Positions 7,668 through 12,977 of a stretch of 12,977 bases of DNA are shown here, in pieces. Each line of letters starts with the position of its first letter. Position 1 is the first letter of the stretch. The stretch lies in NCBI GenBank assembly GCA_964403185.1, contig CAYOFK010000085.1:1-12977 (forward strand), read 5' to 3'. Source of the stretch: CAYOFK01 sp964403185 (GTDB taxonomy: Bacteria; Bacteroidota; Bacteroidia; Bacteroidales; VadinHA17). The notes beneath the pieces were generated by a model. That model had not been told where the DNA came from, made no database searches, and was given only the letters and a program-made list of their open reading frames with translations. Position numbers and translations under genes: made by a program.

Positions 7668-8318
7668 TTGAATAAACAACTGAAATATCTCGTAATTGAA
7701 GGAAATATAGGAGTCGGTAAAACCTCCCTGGCAACAAAAATAGCACAGGAGTATAATGCCAAACTGGTGCTGGAACAATTTGCTGACAATCCATTCCTGC
7801 CCGGATTTTATAAGGACCCTGACAGATACTCATTTCCTCTGGAGCTTTCATTTCTTGCCGGGCGGTATCAACAACTCAGGAAAGAAATGGACCACCCGGG
7901 ACTGTTTCACCCGTTTATGATCTCCGATTATTACTTTATGAAATCGCTCATCTTTGCAGGTACTACCCTGAAGGATGACGAATACAAACTGTACCGGCAA
8001 TTATTTATGATCATATACGAATCCCTGCCAAAACCCGGCCTTTATGTGTATTTGCATGTGAATGCACCAAAATTACTTGAAAATATTGCCTTACGGGGAA
8101 GGCCCTATGAACAAAACATTCAGCAAAGCTATCTGGAAGATATTCAAAAAGGGTATTTTGATTTTTTCAGACAAAATCCCAAAATAAAATACCTGGTGCT
8201 GGATGTAAATGAACTGGATTTTGTGAAAGAGGAAAGCGATTATCAACAAGTTAAAGAGGCCATATTCAAAAAAGACTATAAAATGGGGGTAAATAGAGTG
8301 ATCATACACAAGCAATAA
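7668..8318 (+). CDS. Deoxynucleoside kinase family protein
   Basis: This 216-residue cytosolic enzyme probably phosphorylates a deoxynucleoside with ATP for nucleotide salvage. The P-loop GNIGVGKT (12-19) starts the protein, E36 in VLEQFADNPFL fits the position of the catalytic base-type glutamate, D87 follows the region of the conserved DR-type motif, and RGRPYEQNI (143-151) matches the arginine-rich lid. The substrate (deoxyadenosine, deoxyguanosine or other) cannot be told from sequence alone. The start is TTG: going upstream in frame, no ATG occurs before the stop that ends the peptidase, and the P-loop must be preceded by a beta strand, so TTG at 7668 (MNKQLKYLVIEG) is the natural choice. 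No terminator or good promoter is visible in the 63 nt after the peptidase, so it may be its third operon gene. Confidence 0.93.
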   Translation: MNKQLKYLVIEGNIGVGKTSLATKIAQEYNAKLVLEQFADNPFLPGFYKDPDRYSFPLELSFLAGRYQQLRKEMDHPGLFHPFMISDYYFMKSLIFAGTTLKDDEYKLYRQLFMIIYESLPKPGLYVYLHVNAPKLLENIALRGRPYEQNIQQSYLEDIQKGYFDFFRQNPKIKYLVLDVNELDFVKEESDYQQVKEAIFKKDYKMGVNRVIIHKQ

Positions 8319-8331
8319 TTTGAGAGAATTG

Positions 8332-8362
8332 TTTTTTTTTAATTTAAAACATAGTAGATTTG
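8332..8362 (+). promoter_or_regulatory. Probable promoter of the TPR lipoprotein gene
   Basis: TAGATTTG (8355-8362) fits the Bacteroidota -7 consensus TAnnTTTG exactly. The -33 region at 19-nt spacing is only a T-tract (8332-8340); a TTG at 8329-8331 is 23 nt away, longer than usual. The predicted leader to the ATG at 8413 is about 45 nt. Confidence 0.6.
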
Positions 8363-8412
8363 TAGCAATGAACCCGAAATCAGTATTTTAAAACACACAT
8401 AACCATTTTACC

Positions 8413-10125
8413 ATGAAACATTTTAAAACTTTAGCATCAATTGTTCTTGCAGTTATCGTTCTAAGTAGCTGTAACAGTATTGACAAGATGAGCAAAGACC
8501 ACGGTAATGTAAGCTATAAGGTTGTGCCAGAAGTGCTTGAGGCACATGGCGGTGAAGTAGCTGTTGCCATCACCGGCACGTTCCCGGAAAAATATTTTCA
8601 CAAAAAAGCCACTGTGGAAGTAACTCCGGTGCTTGTCTATGAAGGCGGAGAAACACCCCTGACACCTGTGGTAATGCAAGGTGAGGACGTGCTTGAGAAC
8701 AATAAGAAGATCAGTTATGCAGGAGGGAATTTCAGTTATAATGACGTGGTTCCCTATAAAGAAGAAATGAAAAAATCGGAACTGGTCTTAAGAGTGGCAG
8801 CATCTATGAAAGGAAAATCAGTGAATTTTGATGAAGTGAAACTTGCTGATGGTGTTATTGCCACCTCAACCTATGTCTGGGAGAAGCCTGAACCCATTCT
8901 TATGCCGGATCACTTCAAAAGAATAACCACAGATTCCAAAATGGCAGACATCATGTACCTGATCAACCGGGCCAATATCCGTGGATCAGAACTTAAATCT
9001 GAAGATATTAATACTCTGAAAGATTTCCTGAAAAAGGTTGAAGCCGCCGAACGTGTTGAGTTTGCAGGCTCTGAAGTTTCGGCTTATGCCTCTCCGGACG
9101 GCCCATACGACTTCAATGATGATCTGTCAAAGAAAAGAGCCGAGTCTGCCGGAAGATTCTTCGAAAGAGAATTATCAAGGGCCAAAGTTGAGGCCGCCAA
9201 AACCGAAGGATTTGTACAGACCAAAACCACAGCCGAAGACTGGGAAGGTTTTAAAGAACTGATGGAAGCTTCTGAAATACAAGATAAAGCCCTGATTCTT
9301 CGTGTGCTTTCAATGTACTCGGATCCTGCAGTCAGGGAAAAAGAGATCAAAAACCTTTCTGCAGCCTACCTGGTGTTGGCAGACGAGATACTGCCAAAAC
9401 TCAGAAGATCAAAAATCACTGTTAATGTAAATAAGATTGGATATACAGATGAAGAAATTAAAGGATTCATTAATTCTGATCCTGATACCCTGAATCTGGA
9501 AGAAACCCTGTATGCCGCCAGCCTTTTTGAGGGAAATGAAGACAAACTCAAGATATATAAACTGGCGCTCGAAAAACATCCTAAGTGTGTAAGAGCTGCA
9601 AGTAACATTGGGTTCGTACAGATGCATATGGGAGACTTTGAAGATGCCAGGGCCTCTTTTGAGCATGCACAAACACTGTATGACCATGATGCAGTGAAAA
9701 CAAACCTGGGTTATGCCAGCTTGCTTACAGGTGATAACAACAAGGCCAGGGAATACTTTACATCAGTTAAGAAACCCGGTCAGGAAGTTAATGACGGACT
9801 GGGAATTATTGCCGTTAAGGAAGGTAAATACCAGGATGCAGTGAACTACTTCGGTACCTCTCCTTCCTATAATGGCGCACTGGCCAAATTACTGAACGAT
9901 GATGCTCAGGGTGCCAAGGGAATGCTGGACCAGTTAGATGATGATTCCGGCTGGGTTCATTACCTGAAAGCCATTGTTGGCGTGCAGGTTGAAAACGAAG
10001 ATTACTTTTTCAACAACCTGAGGTCTGCTTGTGAAAAACAAGCCAAACTTAAAGAAATGGCCAAAAAAGATCTTGAATTTGCAGCGTACTTCGAAAACGA
10101 TAGTTTTAAATCCATCGTCAACTAA
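8413..10125 (+). CDS. Lipoprotein with OmpA-like segment and C-terminal TPR-like repeats
   Basis: The 570-residue protein starts with a lipoprotein signal and lipobox LSSC (C20), so it is exported and lipid-anchored, probably in the outer membrane facing the periplasm. Residues about 30-160 look like beta-rich domains with no family that I can name. Around 214-258, VEFAGSEVSAYASPDG followed by N235 and LSKKRAESAGRFFE resembles the peptidoglycan-binding OmpA-type core, with a long inserted stretch after it. Residues about 365-510 form helical TPR-like repeats (for example NIGFVQMHMGDFEDARASFEHA and LGYASLLTGDNNKAREYF-type units). Such a layout suits a scaffold linking an envelope complex to peptidoglycan, but no partner is encoded nearby. 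It has its own promoter and a strong terminator. Homologues appear common in Bacteroidota; no function is claimed. Confidence 0.85.
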   Translation: MKHFKTLASIVLAVIVLSSCNSIDKMSKDHGNVSYKVVPEVLEAHGGEVAVAITGTFPEKYFHKKATVEVTPVLVYEGGETPLTPVVMQGEDVLENNKKISYAGGNFSYNDVVPYKEEMKKSELVLRVAASMKGKSVNFDEVKLADGVIATSTYVWEKPEPILMPDHFKRITTDSKMADIMYLINRANIRGSELKSEDINTLKDFLKKVEAAERVEFAGSEVSAYASPDGPYDFNDDLSKKRAESAGRFFERELSRAKVEAAKTEGFVQTKTTAEDWEGFKELMEASEIQDKALILRVLSMYSDPAVREKEIKNLSAAYLVLADEILPKLRRSKITVNVNKIGYTDEEIKGFINSDPDTLNLEETLYAASLFEGNEDKLKIYKLALEKHPKCVRAASNIGFVQMHMGDFEDARASFEHAQTLYDHDAVKTNLGYASLLTGDNNKAREYFTSVKKPGQEVNDGLGIIAVKEGKYQDAVNYFGTSPSYNGALAKLLNDDAQGAKGMLDQLDDDSGWVHYLKAIVGVQVENEDYFFNNLRSACEKQAKLKEMAKKDLEFAAYFENDSFKSIVN

Positions 10126-10149
10126 GAACATTTCTCAGAGATACTGATT

Positions 10150-10182
10150 CAGGCGGTTCACCTTTGAGCCGCCTGTTTTTTT
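10150..10182 (+). terminator. Intrinsic terminator after the TPR lipoprotein gene
   Basis: CAGGCGGTTCA (10150-10160) pairs with TGAGCCGCCTG (10165-10175), 11 pairs with one G-T, around a CCTT loop, followed by seven Ts. It acts in the plus direction; the minus strand lacks a T-tract after the stem. The stem overlaps the final codons and stop of the minus-strand methyltransferase. Confidence 0.85.
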
Positions 10183-10697
10183 GTGAACAGGTCCCAAAGT
10201 ACAATGCCTGCGCTTACTGAAATATTGAAAGAATGCTTTGTCCCATACTGGGGGATTTCAATAATCACATCACTCAGATCAATAATCTGCTGTTGGACCC
10301 CTTTTATCTCGTGCCCGAAAACAATGGCATAGCGGACAGTGCTTACCGGTTGAAAATCCTGTAGCGACTGCGATGCCTCCGCCTGCTCAACAGAGATGAT
10401 AGTATATCCCTTTTCTTTTAATTCTGATACAGCTTCCACTGTGTGCTCAAAGTACTTCCAGTCAACCGATTCAGTAGCTCCAAGAGCCGTCTTTTGTATA
10501 TCGCGATGAGGAGGGGTTGCCGTAATGCCGCAAAGATAAATACCCTCCACAAGAAAGGCATCAGCCGTTCTGAATACAGAACCCACATTGTTCAAACTGC
10601 GAACATTATCCAGGACCAGCAGTATGGGAAGTTTATGGGCCTTTTTAAATTCATCCACGGATTTACGATCAAGTTCAGAATTCTTTAATTTCCTCAT
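10158..10697 (-). CDS. SpoU/TrmH-family RNA 2'-O-methyltransferase
   Basis: This 179-residue cytosolic protein is a SPOUT-class enzyme predicted to transfer a methyl group from S-adenosylmethionine to a ribose 2'-OH in tRNA or rRNA. Motif 1 is NVRSLNNVGSVFRTADAF (31-48) with N37 and R43; motif 2 is FGHEIKGV (127-134) with E130; motif 3 is IPQYGTKHSFNISVSAGI (148-165) with N158. These form the SAM-binding trefoil knot. It lacks the N-terminal RNA-binding extension found in RlmB-type members, so it is the minimal form; the target nucleotide cannot be inferred. The ATG at 10697 starts MRKLKNSELD. The last codons (KQAAQR, stop) lie inside the terminator stem of the convergent lipoprotein gene. 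It is transcribed divergently from sucC across 122 nt. Confidence 0.93.
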   Translation of the reverse strand: MRKLKNSELDRKSVDEFKKAHKLPILLVLDNVRSLNNVGSVFRTADAFLVEGIYLCGITATPPHRDIQKTALGATESVDWKYFEHTVEAVSELKEKGYTIISVEQAEASQSLQDFQPVSTVRYAIVFGHEIKGVQQQIIDLSDVIIEIPQYGTKHSFNISVSAGIVLWDLFTKKQAAQR

Positions 10698-10764
10698 TTC
10701 CGTGTAAATTTATGAAAATGAATTCTTTTCCTGGCAAAGGAATCTGATCTTGTGCATGCTTTTA

Positions 10765-10795
10765 TTTGAAATCCTATTGAAAAAATTTACTTTTA
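10765..10795 (+). promoter_or_regulatory. Promoter of sucC
   Basis: TTTG (10765-10768), a 19-nt spacer and TACTTTTA (10788-10795) match the Bacteroidota consensus TTTG, N19-20, TAnnTTTG with a single mismatch at the last base. It predicts a short leader of about 18 nt before the ATG at 10820. Confidence 0.7.
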
Positions 10796-10819
10796 TGCTT
10801 TAATTCAAATTAGAAAATA

Positions 10820-12007
10820 ATGAACATTCACGAATACCAGGGCAAAAAAATCCTTGCAGATTTTGGGGTTCGGATCCAGGAAGGCATGGTTGCCAGCACA
10901 CCTGAAAAAGCTGTGGAAGCCGCAAAAGAACTTCAGAAAAAAACAGGAACACAAATATGGGTCATCAAAGCCCAGATCCATGCAGGCGGCCGCGGTAAGG
11001 GTGGGGGTGTGAAACTGGCAAAATCCCTGGAAGAGGTTAAAGAGCGTACTAAAAAGATGCTGGGAATGACCCTGGTAACACGCCAGACAGGCCCTGAAGG
11101 AAAACTCGTCAATAAAGTACTGGTGACGGAGGATGTTTATTATCCCGGGGATGAGGAACACGAGGAATACTATATGAGCGTCCTTTTGAACAGGGAGTCA
11201 GGACGGAATACCATCATGTACTCTACTGAAGGTGGCGTGGATATTGAGTCGGTTGCAGAAAATACCCCCGAGCTGATCTTCAGGGAAGAAATCGATCCGA
11301 AAGTGGGAATGATGCCCTTTCAGGCCAGAAGAATAGCATTTAACCTTGGCTTGAAAGGAGAGGCCTTTAAAGAAATGGTGAGATTTGTAAGTGCCTTATA
11401 TACCGCCTACGAAAAAACCGATAGCTCTTTATTTGAGATCAATCCCGTGCTGAAAACTTCCGACGGAAAAATCCTGGCAGTGGATTGCAAAGTGAACCTT
11501 GATGACAATGCCCTGTTCAGACACAAAGATTTCCTTGAGTTACGGGATCTCTCTGAAGAAGATCCGGCAGAGGTGGAAGCTTCGAAAAACGACCTTAATT
11601 TCATCAAGCTGGATGGAAATGTCGGATGTATGGTAAATGGGGCCGGACTGGCTATGGCCACCATGGACATTATCAAACTGTCGGGCGGAGATCCGGCCAA
11701 CTTCCTGGATGTAGGAGGTACTGCCAACGCCGAGACAGTGGAAGCAGGATTCAGGATCATCCTTAAAGACCCCCGTGTGAAGGCCATACTTATCAATATT
11801 TTCGGAGGCATTGTCCGTTGCGACCGGGTTGCTCAGGGTGTGGTTGATGCCTATAATACTATCGGGGATATCAAGGTTCCGGTGATTGTCAGACTGCAGG
11901 GTACCAATGCAGAGGAAGGCAAAAAACTCATTGACGATTCCGGCCTTAAAGTGTATTCTGCCATCACCCTCCAGGAAGCTGCCAACCAGGTAAAAGAACT
12001 GGTGTAG
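10820..12007 (+). CDS. sucC: Succinate--CoA ligase (ADP/GDP-forming) beta subunit
   Basis: SucC is the nucleotide-binding beta subunit of succinyl-CoA synthetase, which makes ATP or GTP while converting succinyl-CoA to succinate in the TCA cycle, with SucD as the alpha partner. The 395-residue length is close to the E. coli subunit. An ATP-grasp domain fills about 2-235: the N-terminal MNIHEYQGKKIL, the AQIHAGGRGKGGGVKLAKS loop (51-69), the metal-site EINP (206-209) and D222. The C-terminal ligase domain (about 255-390) has GNVGCMVNGAGLAMATMD, FLDVGGTA and the NIFGGIVRCD loop (326-335). The start is preceded by A-rich sequence without a Shine-Dalgarno site. No sucD lies downstream; a convergent RDD gene does, so the alpha subunit must be encoded elsewhere. 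Confidence 0.97.
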   Translation: MNIHEYQGKKILADFGVRIQEGMVASTPEKAVEAAKELQKKTGTQIWVIKAQIHAGGRGKGGGVKLAKSLEEVKERTKKMLGMTLVTRQTGPEGKLVNKVLVTEDVYYPGDEEHEEYYMSVLLNRESGRNTIMYSTEGGVDIESVAENTPELIFREEIDPKVGMMPFQARRIAFNLGLKGEAFKEMVRFVSALYTAYEKTDSSLFEINPVLKTSDGKILAVDCKVNLDDNALFRHKDFLELRDLSEEDPAEVEASKNDLNFIKLDGNVGCMVNGAGLAMATMDIIKLSGGDPANFLDVGGTANAETVEAGFRIILKDPRVKAILINIFGGIVRCDRVAQGVVDAYNTIGDIKVPVIVRLQGTNAEEGKKLIDDSGLKVYSAITLQEAANQVKELV

Positions 12008-12011
12008 AAAA

Positions 12012-12095
12012 AAAATAGGGACAGCTACCTGTTTTTATTGTTTATGCCATTGTTAAATCAAAATATACAACTAAATAGGTAGCTGTCGCTATTTT
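12012..12095. repeat. Long inverted repeat between convergent sucC and RDD genes
   Basis: Arms 12012-12030 (AAAATAGGGACAGCTACCT) and 12077-12095 are reverse complements over 19 nt with one mismatch (12019 against 12088). They enclose a 46-nt AT-rich spacer, and a few more pairs can form just inside the arms (GTTT at 12031-12034 with AAAT at 12073-12076). A-tract and T-tract flanks on the two sides fit a bidirectional terminator for the two convergent genes. The size and the long spacer would also fit a small mobile repeat. Confidence 0.7.
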
Positions 12096-12099
12096 CTTT

Positions 12100-12597
12100 T
12101 TATTTTCTTACAACCAGACAGGAAGCCATGATGTCATGCAAGGCTTGTTTCTTTTCAGTGAGCCCTGCCAATATGTATCCGATCATCATGATCATTCCGG
12201 AAATGATCTTCCCGAAATACCGGCCGGAAGCCCTGCCAAAGGAAATCATGTTTCCTTCCATGTCCGTAACTTTCAGGCTCAGGGCCATTTTTCCCAGGGT
12301 GCCCTGGTTTTTTGAGGATTCCATGAGTGCATAATACAACCATCCGGCAGAAAAAGTTACCAGGATGATGCCGAATATTGAACCAAAAATCCCGGCAATT
12401 CCGGGTACAATGGACTCTAAGTTATCTTCTGCTTCCGCAATGCGGAATCCGGAAAATACAATGCCGCCGATAAAGGGCAGGGAAAGAATGAATCCTGCAA
12501 AACCCAGGATCAGGTCATCAATGATGTATGCTACAAAACGAAGCCAGAATCCGGCATACATCACTTCTTTTGGAGGTTCAGGTGTTAATGTTTCCAT
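12100..12597 (-). CDS. RDD family membrane protein
   Basis: This 165-residue integral membrane protein belongs to the RDD family, small proteins of mostly unknown or varied function (some linked to ion transport or stress). The diagnostic residues are R20 in YAGFWLRFVAY and D27-D28 in the first hydrophobic segment. Hydrophobic stretches lie at about 21-50, 63-90 and 128-146. The segment GTLGKMALSLKVTDMEG (99-115) and the C-terminal KKQALHDIMASCLVVRK, with its LHD motif, are typical of the family's conserved C-terminal end. No signal peptide is needed. A -7-like box lies 25 nt upstream. The gene is single and convergent with sucC, with the 3' ends separated only by the long inverted repeat; nothing in the context indicates a substrate. 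Confidence 0.9.
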   Translation of the reverse strand: METLTPEPPKEVMYAGFWLRFVAYIIDDLILGFAGFILSLPFIGGIVFSGFRIAEAEDNLESIVPGIAGIFGSIFGIILVTFSAGWLYYALMESSKNQGTLGKMALSLKVTDMEGNMISFGRASGRYFGKIISGMIMMIGYILAGLTEKKQALHDIMASCLVVRK

Positions 12598-12621
12598 ATC
12601 ATGTAAACTTTGGTGGTTTCA

Positions 12622-12629
12622 TAAAGGTA
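12622..12629 (-). promoter_or_regulatory. Possible -7 promoter box of the RDD gene
   Basis: Read on the minus strand, TACCTTTA matches seven of eight positions of TAnnTTTG and ends 24 nt before the ATG. The -33 region is a GTTTC-like stretch 17-18 nt upstream, so the spacing is slightly short. Confidence 0.4.
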
Positions 12630-12686
12630 GAAAAAATACTTGGAATGAAACTTCCGGCTTTTGGAAGGCCGTCCGGTGTTCATGTG

Positions 12687-12718
12687 TTCGTAACCCGAAC
12701 TGTGAGTCGGGTCACGAA
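12687..12718. repeat. Interrupted palindrome (possible dispersed hairpin repeat)
   Basis: TTCGTaACCCGA (12687-12698) and TCGGGTcACGAA (12707-12718) pair at 11 of 12 positions around the 8-nt loop ACTGTGAG. There is no T-tract after it, so it is not an intrinsic terminator for a known gene; it could be a protein-binding site or a REP-like repeat unit. Confidence 0.65.
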
Positions 12719-12977
12719 ACCATTTATTTGTGCTGGACCGGAAATTCTTTTTCGGATAATATGCTTATTTTTGTTTTATATGCTGCTACTGGAAGTAGAA
12801 TAATATGTTGGGAACATTAGGAGCAAAAAATGGTAAGAAGAATTAATTTATTGATGGTAAACATTATGAGGCAGTGACTCCTTCCATATCTATTAAGTCT
12901 AAACCAACAGCCTGGTCTCATGTTGTATAACGTCAAATAATCCTGGACAGATCTATTGATAAAGTTAAGAGATACTT

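Larger units (their letters stand above)
12598..12977. other. Intergenic region with an interrupted palindrome; no gene seen
   Basis: This 380-nt stretch holds the RDD promoter region and an inverted repeat at 12687-12718. Open frames crossing 12598-12820 run antisense to the RDD gene or lack family features, and a 15-codon ATG frame at 12831 is too short to support. I see no RNA gene. The right end of the window cuts this region, so a gene could begin just beyond it. Confidence 0.6.

Noticed and set aside
11407..11811. 134-codon minus-strand open frame inside sucC
   Set aside because: Antisense shadow of a fully conserved gene; no motif or start signal.
12528..12803. 91-codon plus-strand open frame
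   Set aside because: Overlaps the RDD gene start antisense and has a low-complexity hydrophobic tail; no supporting motif.
12365..12820. 151-codon plus-strand open frame
   Set aside because: More than half is antisense to the well-supported RDD gene and the rest crosses the palindrome at 12687-12718; no family features.
12831..12878. 15-codon ATG open frame near the right end
   Set aside because: Too short, with no conserved feature or context to support it as a gene.

Overview
The window looks like ordinary chromosomal sequence from a member of the Bacteroidota, probably a Bacteroidales-type anaerobe or marine or sediment relative. The grounds are: promoters of the Bacteroidota form (TTTG, about 19 nt, TAnnTTTG) upstream of rpsO and sucC; start codons without Shine-Dalgarno sequences; a DUF2851-type protein; a Bacteroidota-type deoxynucleoside kinase; and two lipoproteins with clear lipoboxes. 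A run of 100 Ns at 7337-7436 with identical 55-nt flanks indicates a draft scaffold, possibly a metagenome bin. No phage, transposase, CRISPR, defence cluster, tRNA or rRNA was recognised, and I found no convincing new multi-gene system.

Layout. 1-523 has no convincing gene. 524-1798 is a DUF2851-type protein. 1941-4392 is the conserved rpsO-pnp pair (ribosomal protein S15, then polynucleotide phosphorylase) with a hairpin terminator between the genes and another after pnp. 4436-4809 is a non-coding, hairpin-dense stretch that looks like repeat or mobile-element debris. 4810-8318 is a probable co-directional unit: a small CxxC membrane protein, a prolyl-oligopeptidase-family lipoprotein broken only by the scaffold gap, and a deoxynucleoside kinase. 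8413-10125 is a lipoprotein with a degenerate OmpA-like segment and C-terminal TPR-like repeats, with its own promoter and terminator. 10158-10697 (minus) is a SpoU/TrmH RNA 2'-O-methyltransferase whose last codons lie inside that terminator. 10820-12007 is sucC, without sucD beside it. 12100-12597 (minus) is an RDD membrane protein convergent with sucC across a long inverted repeat. 12598-12977 has no gene but contains an interrupted palindrome.

The genes are mostly housekeeping: translation and RNA turnover (rpsO, pnp, the SpoU methylase), nucleotide salvage (the kinase), the TCA cycle (sucC), and envelope or peptide-degrading proteins (the S9 lipoprotein, the TPR lipoprotein, the RDD and CxxC membrane proteins). 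The observations most worth following are the artificial gap in the peptidase, the structured intergenic repeats at 4483-4680, 12012-12095 and 12687-12718, and a possible nuclease-like motif pattern in the DUF2851 protein.
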